A stretch of DNA of 20,205 nucleotides from an uncultured Granulosicoccaceae bacterium (GTDB taxonomy: Bacteria > Pseudomonadota > Gammaproteobacteria > Granulosicoccales > Granulosicoccaceae): positions 1 to 20,205 of the forward strand of contig CALFBL010000354.1 of NCBI GenBank assembly GCA_937951695.1, read 5' to 3'. Shown here piece after piece: positions 1 through 7,327 of the stretch; within the stretch, counting starts at the first letter, position 1, and the number at the start of each line of letters is the position of its first letter. Below the pieces are notes generated by a model. It was not told the origin of the DNA, did no database searches, and saw only the letters and a list, made by a program, of their open reading frames with translations. The position numbers and the translations under genes were made by a program.

Positions 1-1495
1 GACCCAGCTTGATCTGTTTGCTTTTATCAGCCTGGCTGGCGGTCAGTCGATCGCCCGTATGGAATCGGTAACCTGGTAATAAAATCGTTTGCGTGACCTT
101 GCCGCTGATGCGGCATGCGATGATTAGGGCTCCGTCGATGACCCCTTCATCAGCGTCGCTGCGAGTGAGCTCAACGGGCACCATGCCGTTGGACAGGTAT
201 TCAACGCCGATGTGTATGAGGTCATCGTCTGCTGAGAGAACCCATCTAACCATCCCCAGGACGGTGTGGTTGTCATCGTCGTGTATGGCGACCAGTTCGC
301 CCACTTGCGCACTGCCAATGGCCGGGTTTACCGATCTGAAGCCCGAGCCTTGGGTCGATGTGTTGACACGAACCCACTCGGTGTTTGCCCGATCGTGAAA
401 TGTTTCGGTGGAGCGATCTTTCGGATTCGACTCCTCGCTCATTTCGTGATTCGGGTCGGCGGGCTGTTTTTGCTCGAGGTCGAGCAGCAACTGATTGGCG
501 ATTTGCTGATGTCCGAAAGAGAGCTTGGCTGTTGTGTAGTTGATGCTGCGAGCACTGCGTCTTTTGCGGTGCCCTGACAACGTCTGACTGAGCCGGATCA
601 GGGTCTGACGTTCGAGCGTATCCGAGCCCAGTGTCATCGATGCAGTGGTACGCGTTCGTGCCAGTCGTGTGTCTATGGCCGTTTGCAGTGCTGCGAAGTT
701 AACCCAGCGCAGCGTATCGTTTTGAAAATCCCCGAGATAGCTCGCAGCTTGCACGGGCGCGTGCGGCTCAGCGAGGTTGATCACGCACTGCGAATGTCGC
801 CAGGTTTTCTCTGTTGGGCTTTGAGTTAAGCGCACGGTATCGTGGTAATTGGCCAGAAATGACAGGCTCAGATTCAGTTGACGCACTCGAATCTGGCGCA
901 AATCGATGACGTTCAGAATTAGGATTCCGGCGTAGGCGTCGAGCAGGTTAGCGGTAATGTTGCTGGTTGCGCCTCGCTGTGGCGAGCCTTCGGGTAACAG
1001 GCCGTTGGCTTCTGCCAGAGCGTACACCTGGTTGGCGTCGCGCATGCAACTGTTTGGCACACGACGGTATTGTTGTACCGCTACTTTTGCCTGTTGGAAC
1101 AACGCGGCCATCGCCGCGGCGGTGTCGCCGAGTTCGGGCCGAGCGGTATCGGACAGCAGGATTTTCCAGCTATTGGCCTCCTCTCGCAACAGTTCGTCGA
1201 GCGTAGTGGATGCGTGCCGGAAAGGCGCTGCCATCGGTAGAGGCTGGGGTGATACGCTCTCGCTGAGCAATTGGGTGAGTTCGCTGAGCATCGGGCGGAA
1301 TTCGTTCAACACGATGCGGCGCTGTATTGGGTCGCTGGTCAGGCGATTGCTGTGTCTTAGCCCGCGCAGTAACTCGGCTGCGTCCTCGGGCTCATTGACC
1401 GGAGACAAGCGGTCCAGCCAATTGCGCACAGCGTCTCGTTCCTGAGGGAAGCTGTTGATATCGGGTGCGGTTTGTGGTGGTAGGGCTAAGAGCAT
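1..1495 (-). CDS. PilZ-like domain protein, uncharacterised (C-terminus cut by window edge)
   Basis: An open frame runs from an ATG at 1495 to the left edge without a stop: 498 codons, incomplete at the C-terminus. I see no signal peptide and no clear membrane span. Residues about 1-300 look mainly helical. An arginine-rich stretch at about 309-316 (HRKRRSAR) is followed by a segment resembling the start of PilZ-related domains. Residues about 375-440 (TEWVRVNTS, VGELVAIHDDD, LGMVRWVL, IGVEYL) match the second half of PilZ-like beta-barrels in large uncharacterised proteins of beta- and gammaproteobacteria. The usual D/NxSxxG cyclic-di-GMP motif is not evident, so nucleotide binding is doubtful. 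The gene is divergent from hslV, with 105 bases between the two starts. The PilZ-like call is by pattern only; the role is unknown. Confidence 0.7.
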   Translation of the reverse strand, partial: MLLALPPQTAPDINSFPQERDAVRNWLDRLSPVNEPEDAAELLRGLRHSNRLTSDPIQRRIVLNEFRPMLSELTQLLSESVSPQPLPMAAPFRHASTTLDELLREEANSWKILLSDTARPELGDTAAAMAALFQQAKVAVQQYRRVPNSCMRDANQVYALAEANGLLPEGSPQRGATSNITANLLDAYAGILILNVIDLRQIRVRQLNLSLSFLANYHDTVRLTQSPTEKTWRHSQCVINLAEPHAPVQAASYLGDFQNDTLRWVNFAALQTAIDTRLARTRTTASMTLGSDTLERQTLIRLSQTLSGHRKRRSARSINYTTAKLSFGHQQIANQLLLDLEQKQPADPNHEMSEESNPKDRSTETFHDRANTEWVRVNTSTQGSGFRSVNPAIGSAQVGELVAIHDDDNHTVLGMVRWVLSADDDLIHIGVEYLSNGMVPVELTRSDADEGVIDGALIIACRISGKVTQTILLPGYRFHTGDRLTASQADKSKQIKLG

Positions 1496-1600
1496 GATCG
1501 GTGGATTGAGCCGGACAGGAACGAGGCTATCACAGACACCTCACACCAGGCTCATAAGCGAGCCGGTACACTAAAGCGTCAATGATCGCAGGAGAGTGTA

Positions 1601-2143
1601 GTGGATCAATATCGGGGCACCACCATTTGCTCAGTTCGGGTAGGCAACATGGTCGTGATGGGCGGCGATGGGCAGGTGAGTCTGGGCAATGTGGTGATGA
1701 AGGGCAATGCGCGAAAAGTGCGCCGGTTGTATCGCGACCAGATCATCGCAGGTTTCGCCGGCGGTACCGCCGATGCCTTTACGCTGTTCGAACGATTTGA
1801 ATCCAAACTCGAGGCTCACGGTGGCCAGTTGACTCGGGCAGCGGTGGAGCTTGCCAAGGACTGGCGCACCGACCGAATGCTGCGCCGACTGGAAGCCTTG
1901 TTGGCAGTGGCCGACAAGGATACTTCGCTGTTGATTACGGGTAATGGCGATGTGATTGAGCCCGAGCGTGGCCTGATCGCCATGGGCTCAGGTGGTGACT
2001 ACGCCAAGGCGGCCGCTATGGCGTTGATGGACCACACTGAGCTGGACGCTGAAGCCATCGTGCGTTACAGCCTTGAAACCGCCGCTGGTATCTGTATCTA
2101 TACCAACAACAATTTATCGATCGAAACGTTAAGTAGCGACTGA
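1601..2143 (+). CDS. hslV: ATP-dependent protease proteolytic subunit HslV
   Basis: HslV is the threonine-peptidase core of the cytoplasmic HslUV (ClpYQ) protease. It forms a double hexameric ring that degrades substrates unfolded by HslU. The 180-residue product is normal in length and closely resembles E. coli HslV. It starts at a GTG with a strong GGAGAG ribosome site at 1591-1596. The mature nucleophile should be Thr7 after a six-residue propeptide (MDQYRG). In mature numbering the catalytic partners Asp17 and Lys33 are present as Asp23 and Lys39. The segments GFAGGTADAFTLFE and ITGNGDV are typical. hslU starts two bases after the stop, so the genes are co-transcribed. In many bacteria hslVU is heat-shock induced; I found no convincing sigma-32 promoter in the 105 bases upstream. 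Confidence 0.98.
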   Translation: MDQYRGTTICSVRVGNMVVMGGDGQVSLGNVVMKGNARKVRRLYRDQIIAGFAGGTADAFTLFERFESKLEAHGGQLTRAAVELAKDWRTDRMLRRLEALLAVADKDTSLLITGNGDVIEPERGLIAMGSGGDYAKAAAMALMDHTELDAEAIVRYSLETAAGICIYTNNNLSIETLSSD

Positions 2144-2145
2144 CT

Positions 2146-3474
2146 ATGTCACAGATGACCCCCAGAGAAATCGTCCAAGAACTCGATAAACACATTATCG
2201 GGCAGAACGCAGCCAAGCGTGCTGTGGCTATCGCTTTACGCAACCGCTGGCGTCGCCAGCAACTCGACGACAATTTGCGCGATGAAGTGACGCCCAAAAA
2301 TATACTAATGATCGGTCCTACTGGAGTCGGTAAAACCGAAATTGCCCGGCGTCTAGCGCGCCTGGCCCATGCACCGTTTATTAAAGTGGAGGCCACGAAA
2401 TTTACCGAAGTCGGATACGTTGGGCGCGATGTCGAGTCGATCGTTCGCGATTTGGCCGATGTCTCGTTAAAAGAGACCCGCGAAACTGAAAAACTGCGGG
2501 TGCGCAACCGCGCTGAAGATGCGGCCGAAGACCGAATTCTGGATGCGCTGTTGCCTCGACCTACGGGTGCGAGCGGCGTGGTGGAAACTGAAGAGAGTTC
2601 AACGCGACAGAAGTTTCGAAAAAAACTGCGCGAAGGAGATTTGGACGACACCGAAATCGACATCGAAATATCGGCGCAAGCTAATGGGGTGGAGCTGATG
2701 ACGCCTCCGGGCATGGAGGAGATGTCTGCGCAGCTGCAAGGGTTGTTTCAGAATTTGGGTAGCGATCGCACGCAGAATAAAAAGATGCGTGTGGCTGATG
2801 CCATGAAGGTGTTGGTTGACGAAGAAGCGATGAAGCTGGTGAACGAGGATGAGCTGAAAGAGACCGCGCTGAACAATGTGGAGCAAAACGGTATTGTCTT
2901 TCTGGATGAGATCGACAAGGTCGCCCGTGGCAACGATCGGGGCCAGGGAGGGGAGGTCTCACGTGAGGGTGTGCAGCGCGATCTGCTGCCGCTGGTCGAG
3001 GGCTGTACCGTCTCAACCCGGTTTGGGATGGTAAAGACCGATCATATTCTGTTTATCGCCTGTGGCGCTTTCCACGTATCTAAGCCCTCGGATCTCATTC
3101 CAGAATTACAGGGTCGGCTGCCTATACGCGTGGAATTGCAGGCGCTGGTCGCTAAGGATTTTGTACGTATTCTAAAAGAACCCAATGCCTCACTTACCGC
3201 TCAGTCCAGTGCCCTTCTGGCCACTGAAAATGTCACGGTAAGCTTTACTGACGAGGGTCTGGAGCGCATTGCCGATGTGGCGTTTCAAGTGAACGAGACC
3301 ACAGAAAATATCGGTGCACGACGCCTTCACACCGTCATGGAGCGCTTATTGGAGACAGCCTCGTTCGAGGCTGCGGACAACAGCGGTGGGGTGATTACGG
3401 TAGATGCAGAGTATGTGAACAGCAATCTCGGCGATCTCGTACAAGATGTTGACCTTAGCCGGTATATCCTCTGA
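2146..3474 (+). CDS. hslU: ATP-dependent protease ATPase subunit HslU
   Basis: HslU is the AAA+ unfoldase that feeds proteins into HslV. The product has 442 residues, the usual length. Visible features in order: the Walker A loop GPTGVGKT at 57-64; the pore loop GYVG at 90-93; the intermediate domain, about 105-240; Walker B with LDEID at 253-257; an arginine-rich sensor region NIGARRLHTVMERL at 389-402; and a C-terminal SRYIL tail of the kind that inserts into HslV pockets and activates it. The stop overlaps the start of the next gene by one base (TGATG), which suggests translational coupling. Nothing in it looks damaged. Confidence 0.98.
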   Translation: MSQMTPREIVQELDKHIIGQNAAKRAVAIALRNRWRRQQLDDNLRDEVTPKNILMIGPTGVGKTEIARRLARLAHAPFIKVEATKFTEVGYVGRDVESIVRDLADVSLKETRETEKLRVRNRAEDAAEDRILDALLPRPTGASGVVETEESSTRQKFRKKLREGDLDDTEIDIEISAQANGVELMTPPGMEEMSAQLQGLFQNLGSDRTQNKKMRVADAMKVLVDEEAMKLVNEDELKETALNNVEQNGIVFLDEIDKVARGNDRGQGGEVSREGVQRDLLPLVEGCTVSTRFGMVKTDHILFIACGAFHVSKPSDLIPELQGRLPIRVELQALVAKDFVRILKEPNASLTAQSSALLATENVTVSFTDEGLERIADVAFQVNETTENIGARRLHTVMERLLETASFEAADNSGGVITVDAEYVNSNLGDLVQDVDLSRYIL

Positions 3475-3851
3475 TGCCAAGACCTACAGAAATTAAACTG
3501 CACCAGAAAAGTCGGGTTTTGGAGTTAACGTTCGATGATGATTTTCATTGTAATCTCACCTGTGAGTATCTGCGTGTGATGTCACCGTCGGCTGAGGTAC
3601 AGGGTCACGGTCCTGGGCAGGAAGTGCTGCAAGTCGGTAAAGAGGATGTGGGTATTACAGAGATTACCCCGTCGGGGAACTATGGCATAAAGATCCATTT
3701 TGATGATACGCACAACACGGGCATCTTCACTTGGGACTACCTCTATCAGCTGGGTACCAACTACGCCGAGAACTGGCAGGGGTATCTGGACAAATTGAAC
3801 GCCGCCGGGGTTACGCGTAATGTAGAACCTGTCAATGCTAAGCGGGAATAA
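3474..3851 (+). CDS. DUF971 (gamma-butyrobetaine hydroxylase-like N-terminal domain) protein
   Basis: This 125-residue protein consists almost entirely of a DUF971/GBBH-like N-terminal domain. That small beta-rich fold is also found at the N-terminus of gamma-butyrobetaine hydroxylases and in some Fe-S assembly proteins. Typical parts are the opening PTEIKLHQKSRVLELTFDD, the CEYLRVMSPSAEVQGH segment (about 30-45), the central GNYGIKIHFDDTHNTGIFTW (about 63-82) and the DYLYQLG helix after it. Such stand-alone proteins commonly sit after hslU and before ubiE or phaC in Gammaproteobacteria, as here. It overlaps hslU by one base and ends four bases before ubiE. The biochemical role is not established and I do not assign one. 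Confidence 0.93.
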   Translation: MPRPTEIKLHQKSRVLELTFDDDFHCNLTCEYLRVMSPSAEVQGHGPGQEVLQVGKEDVGITEITPSGNYGIKIHFDDTHNTGIFTWDYLYQLGTNYAENWQGYLDKLNAAGVTRNVEPVNAKRE

Positions 3852-3855
3852 ATCG

Positions 3856-4605
3856 ATGACTGAACAAAGCACCACACACTTTGGCTACAAAACCGTGGAC
3901 GCCGATGAAAAAGTCGGAATGGTTGCGGGGGTGTTTGATTCGGTAGCCGCCAAGTACGATGTCATGAACGATCTGATGTCGTTTGGCGTGCATCGAATTT
4001 GGAAGCAGCTTACGATCGATCAGAGCGGGGTGCGTCCAGGCCAACACGTGCTGGATCTGGCGGGCGGTACCGGCGACCTGGCCATCAAATTATCCAGGCG
4101 AGTCGGGCCAACCGGTTCAGTTGTCTTATCTGACATTAATGCTTCCATGTTATCAGTAGGCCGTGATCGGCTGATGAACAAAGGCATCGTTGGCAACGTC
4201 AGCTACTCGCAAGCAAATGCCGAGTGTTTACCGTTTGCTGATAATTCGTTTCATTGCGTCACCATGGCATTTGGGTTGCGCAACGTGACCGACAAAGACA
4301 AGGCACTGGCCTCGATATTCCGCGTGCTAAAACCGGGCGGACGTTTGCTGGTGTTGGAGTTCTCAAAACCTGTGCTACCGCTGCTTAGTAAAGCGTACGA
4401 CGCGTATTCGTTTACCGCTCTTCCTTTGATGGGGAAGCTGGTTGCAGGGGATGCTGACAGTTACCGGTATTTGGCCGAGTCCATTCGCATGCACCCGGAT
4501 CAGCAAGCACTGAAAACCATGATGAATGCCGTGGGTTTTGAAAACACCAGCTATCAAAATTTTACCGGTGGCGTAGTGGCCTTACACAAAGGATTCAAAC
4601 TCTAA
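3856..4605 (+). CDS. ubiE: Ubiquinone/menaquinone biosynthesis C-methyltransferase UbiE
   Basis: UbiE is the SAM-dependent methyltransferase that C-methylates the benzoquinol ring in ubiquinone synthesis (and demethylmenaquinone where present). The 249-residue product matches E. coli UbiE closely. The family signature spans about 34-50 (YDVMNDLMSFGVHRIWK), SAM motif I VLDLAGGTGD is at 65-74, and later segments include FGLRNVTDKDKAL, RVLKPGGRLLVLEFS and DADSYRYLAESIRMHPDQ. I chose the ATG at 3856, four bases after the DUF971 stop, over an in-frame ATG at 3835 that would add seven residues and overlap that gene; the N-terminus MTEQSTTHFGYKTV then matches the family. It is the first of three adjacent ubiquinone genes. 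Confidence 0.97.
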   Translation: MTEQSTTHFGYKTVDADEKVGMVAGVFDSVAAKYDVMNDLMSFGVHRIWKQLTIDQSGVRPGQHVLDLAGGTGDLAIKLSRRVGPTGSVVLSDINASMLSVGRDRLMNKGIVGNVSYSQANAECLPFADNSFHCVTMAFGLRNVTDKDKALASIFRVLKPGGRLLVLEFSKPVLPLLSKAYDAYSFTALPLMGKLVAGDADSYRYLAESIRMHPDQQALKTMMNAVGFENTSYQNFTGGVVALHKGFKL

Positions 4606-4608
4606 TTC

Positions 4609-5271
4609 ATGGCTTTTCCTGCCCATCTATTGTTGCCGCTGCTGTTACCGGCCGAGCGATTGATTAATGTTGCGCTGGATGTGGATGAGCTCAGTCGCGC
4701 ACGTTTGGGTGAGTTAAACGATAAGGTTATTGTGATTCACGAGACCCGATTTGATGCCTATATCGGTGTGTCGGTGGTGGCTAATAAAATTCAGTTGTTA
4801 AACCAGTTCGACGGCTACGCAGACGTCACCTTAACGGGGGACTACCAGTCCTTACTCGAATTGGTGCAATTCCCGGACGCCCTGTATGGTTCGAGTATTC
4901 GCATTGAAGGGGAACTGGGCCTAGCCGAAAAATTGAAAACCATCATCCGCCAGCTGGACGTGGATATTGAATCCATGCTTGCACCGATCACCGGTGGCAC
5001 CGCCGCGCATCAAGCCGCTCGCTTGGTGCAGTCGGTATCCTCCTGGTTCGCTCGTGTTCAGGACAGTGTTGAAACCAATACTAAAGACTATCTGCAAGAG
5101 GAGTCCAATATATTGGTGCCGGAAACCTTGGCAAAAGAGTTCACGGCGTCTGTGACTGAAGTCAGAGAGGGTGTTGATCGTGCGGAAGCCCGGCTTCGAT
5201 GGCTGGAACAACGATTCGCCAAAGCGCGCGGCAATCATGACATCCGCAGTGTGAGCAAGTCTGATGATTAA
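4609..5271 (+). CDS. ubiJ: Ubiquinone biosynthesis accessory factor UbiJ (SCP2 domain)
   Basis: This 220-residue protein holds the place of ubiJ between ubiE and ubiB. Residues about 15-115 form an SCP2-like sterol-carrier domain: a helical start (LLPAERLINVALDVD), then beta-strands with DVTLTGDYQSLLELVQ and IEGELGLAEKLK. The rest is helical and charged, ending in a probable coiled coil (VTEVREGVDRAEARLRWLEQ). UbiJ is a non-enzymatic member of the soluble Ubi complex that, with UbiK, binds the lipid tail of ubiquinone intermediates. It starts three bases after ubiE, and ubiB begins inside its last codons, an 8-base overlap. The sequence is less conserved than its neighbours, as is usual for UbiJ; the context makes the call firm. 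Confidence 0.93.
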   Translation: MAFPAHLLLPLLLPAERLINVALDVDELSRARLGELNDKVIVIHETRFDAYIGVSVVANKIQLLNQFDGYADVTLTGDYQSLLELVQFPDALYGSSIRIEGELGLAEKLKTIIRQLDVDIESMLAPITGGTAAHQAARLVQSVSSWFARVQDSVETNTKDYLQEESNILVPETLAKEFTASVTEVREGVDRAEARLRWLEQRFAKARGNHDIRSVSKSDD

Positions 5272-6904
5272 CAGCTTCGCCCGCGTGATGCGCATCGAGC
5301 GTGTGTTTGTTAAGTACGGCCTGGACGATTTGTTTCTTCGTGGTACCAGAGCCGATGCCTTACGCTATCTGTTCTTCGTATCCCCCACGCGGTGGCTGAG
5401 TAAAGAGCGGCGCAACCGTCCCCGCGGTGAGCGTCTGCGACTGGCATTGGAAGAGCTTGGACCGGTGTTCGTCAAGCTGGGGCAAGTGCTCTCGACACGG
5501 CGTGATCTATTGCCTGATGATATCTATCAGGAGCTTGCAATTTTGCAAGATAACGTGAAACCCTTCGACGGCAATGAGGCGCGGGCAGTTATCGAAACTG
5601 CATTGGGTGACACCACGGACAATTTGTTCGAGACCTTTGACGTTGAACCGATGGCGTCGGCATCCATTGCGCAGGTGCATGCTGCTACTTTAAAGAGCGG
5701 TGAATCGGTGGTGGTGAAGGTGCTTCGTCCGGGCATTGACGAAATCATCGATCGCGACGTCGGGTTGATGTACACAATGGCAGGGTTCGCTGAACGAATT
5801 CTGGAAGACGGCAAACGCTTGAGACCAAAAGAGGTGGTCAGTGAATACGACAGGACCATCCACGATGAATTGGATTTGGTGCGTGAAGGCACCAACGCAA
5901 CCGTATTAAAAAATAACTTCTTGGATTTCGATACCTTGTACATCCCCACGGTTCATTGGGAGTACACCCGCTCAAACGTGATAACGCTAGAGCGTATCGA
6001 AGGTATTTCCATACGCAATGTCGAGGCAATGCATGCCATCGGTATGGATATGCGCAAATTGGCAGAACACGCGGTCGAGATTTTTTACACCCAAGTATTC
6101 CACCACAATTTCTTTCACGCTGACATGCATCCGGGCAACATCTTTGTGTCGCGCGAAAATCCGAACCATCCACGGTTCATCGCGGTCGACTTCGGTATTG
6201 TAGGCTCACTCACTGAGGAAGATCAACGTTATTTGGGTGAGAATATGCTGGCATTTTTCAACCGTGATTATCGCCGGGTAGCACAGCTGCATGTGGATTC
6301 AGGTTGGGTGCCAGCCGATACCCGAGTCAGTGAATTTGAATCAGCCATACGCGCTGTGTGTGAACCGATATTTGATAAACCCCTGCACGAGATTTCATTC
6401 GGGCAAGTCTTGATGCAGTTGTTTCAAACCGCTCGGCGATTCGAAATGGAAGTGCAACCGCAACTTGTGTTGTTGCAAAAAACGCTGCTCAATATCGAAG
6501 GTCTAGGGCGTCAGCTGTACCCTGATCTGGATCTTTGGGCGACCGGTAAGCCGTTTCTGACCGACTGGATGCTGAAGCGTAATGATCCCAAACTGATCGG
6601 GAAAAAACTGCTGACTTCGGTGCCCGAAGCGCTCAAATTACTTCCGGACATGCCAAGGCTGGTACACGGTTTTCTCGCAGAGCAAGGCAAGGCTGGTCAA
6701 AAGCGGCGAGCTGAAGGGGTGCTCGCGGCGGCCAAACAGCAAAAAGCCACTCGCCAATCGATCGTCGGCGGCAGTGTCATCGTAGCGTCGGCCGCTTTGA
6801 GTGCAGGGGTCATGACCGCCTCTGGCTCATCTGGTGTGCCCCTGCTAGGTATTGCAGGGCTTTTGTTGGGTGGGTTGCTGTCGGTGTCGGCGTTGTGGCA
6901 ATAA
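5264..6904 (+). CDS. ubiB: Ubiquinone biosynthesis atypical kinase/ATPase UbiB
   Basis: UbiB is a membrane-anchored member of the ADCK/UbiB atypical kinase family, needed for ubiquinone synthesis and thought to act as an ATPase on lipid intermediates rather than a protein kinase. The 546-residue product carries the family-defining KLGQ at 71-74, the alanine-rich nucleotide loop ASASIAQVH at 131-139, the ATP lysine K152 (VVKVLRP), the catalytic HADMHPGN at 285-292 and the DFG metal site at 309-311. The extreme C-terminus (about 500-546) is two hydrophobic spans rich in Gly, Ala and Ser, matching the usual tail anchor. The ATG at 5264 lies in the 3' end of ubiJ and gives an N-terminus that aligns with E. 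coli UbiB; a later ATG at 5288 would remove eight residues. Confidence 0.98.
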   Translation: MINSFARVMRIERVFVKYGLDDLFLRGTRADALRYLFFVSPTRWLSKERRNRPRGERLRLALEELGPVFVKLGQVLSTRRDLLPDDIYQELAILQDNVKPFDGNEARAVIETALGDTTDNLFETFDVEPMASASIAQVHAATLKSGESVVVKVLRPGIDEIIDRDVGLMYTMAGFAERILEDGKRLRPKEVVSEYDRTIHDELDLVREGTNATVLKNNFLDFDTLYIPTVHWEYTRSNVITLERIEGISIRNVEAMHAIGMDMRKLAEHAVEIFYTQVFHHNFFHADMHPGNIFVSRENPNHPRFIAVDFGIVGSLTEEDQRYLGENMLAFFNRDYRRVAQLHVDSGWVPADTRVSEFESAIRAVCEPIFDKPLHEISFGQVLMQLFQTARRFEMEVQPQLVLLQKTLLNIEGLGRQLYPDLDLWATGKPFLTDWMLKRNDPKLIGKKLLTSVPEALKLLPDMPRLVHGFLAEQGKAGQKRRAEGVLAAAKQQKATRQSIVGGSVIVASAALSAGVMTASGSSGVPLLGIAGLLLGGLLSVSALWQ

Positions 6905-6950
6905 GTTTGCATTGTTGAGACTACCTTTGAGTTACCGAATGGTTTTTACC

Positions 6951-7259
6951 ATGCAACAAAAAATGTCCGAGCCGCTCTGGGATGAAGGCTTCTCTTCATT
7001 TCTGAATGGGGAGTACGATAAGCGTCAGGAACCACTAACCATGGATGATCTAACAGGTTTTGCCGTGGAGAATGCTGTGCGGATAGGCGACATCTTGGAA
7101 ACCCTGTTTTTGATGAGCATTTACGGCGAGTGGAAGTACACAGACGCTGAAGGCACGGAGCAGGAGCTTGATGAAGATGCACTGAACGAGCTCTACGCCA
7201 AGGGTCGGTTGACCGAGAACGATCTGGCCGTGTTTGACGGGATCTGGCAGCCAGTCTGA
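6951..7259 (+). CDS. Small acidic protein of unknown function
   Basis: An open frame between ubiB and uvrD encodes about 102 residues from the ATG at 6951. In-frame ATGs at 6939 and 6963 are alternatives and no strong ribosome site decides among them. The protein is acidic (for example TDAEGTEQELDEDALNELYAK) and probably helical, with no signal peptide and no cysteine. The tail TENDLAVFDGIWQPV is distinctive. I do not recognise a family. The frame keeps amino-acid composition like its neighbours throughout and fills the gap between two plus-strand genes (stop 7259, uvrD start 7328), which supports a real gene. It could be co-transcribed with ubiB or with uvrD. Confidence 0.7.
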   Translation: MQQKMSEPLWDEGFSSFLNGEYDKRQEPLTMDDLTGFAVENAVRIGDILETLFLMSIYGEWKYTDAEGTEQELDEDALNELYAKGRLTENDLAVFDGIWQPV

Positions 7260-7327
7260 TACAAGTGGCGTTAGTTCCCACTGGTGTCCAACACTGGCAG
7301 GATAATCAGTCAGTGGTACCATGGGGC

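Noticed and set aside
93..577. Plus-strand frames of about 100 codons opposite the PilZ-like gene
   Set aside because: The minus strand has a single continuous 498-codon frame with family-like segments across the same bases; the plus-strand frames have no recognisable content.
957..1445. 162-codon plus-strand frame
   Set aside because: It lies wholly within the minus-strand PilZ-like gene, is rich in Ser/Arg/Cys as expected of an antisense frame, and has no ribosome site.
2016..2714. 232-codon minus-strand frame opposite hslV and hslU
   Set aside because: It is antisense to two certain housekeeping genes and has Ser/Arg-rich shadow composition.
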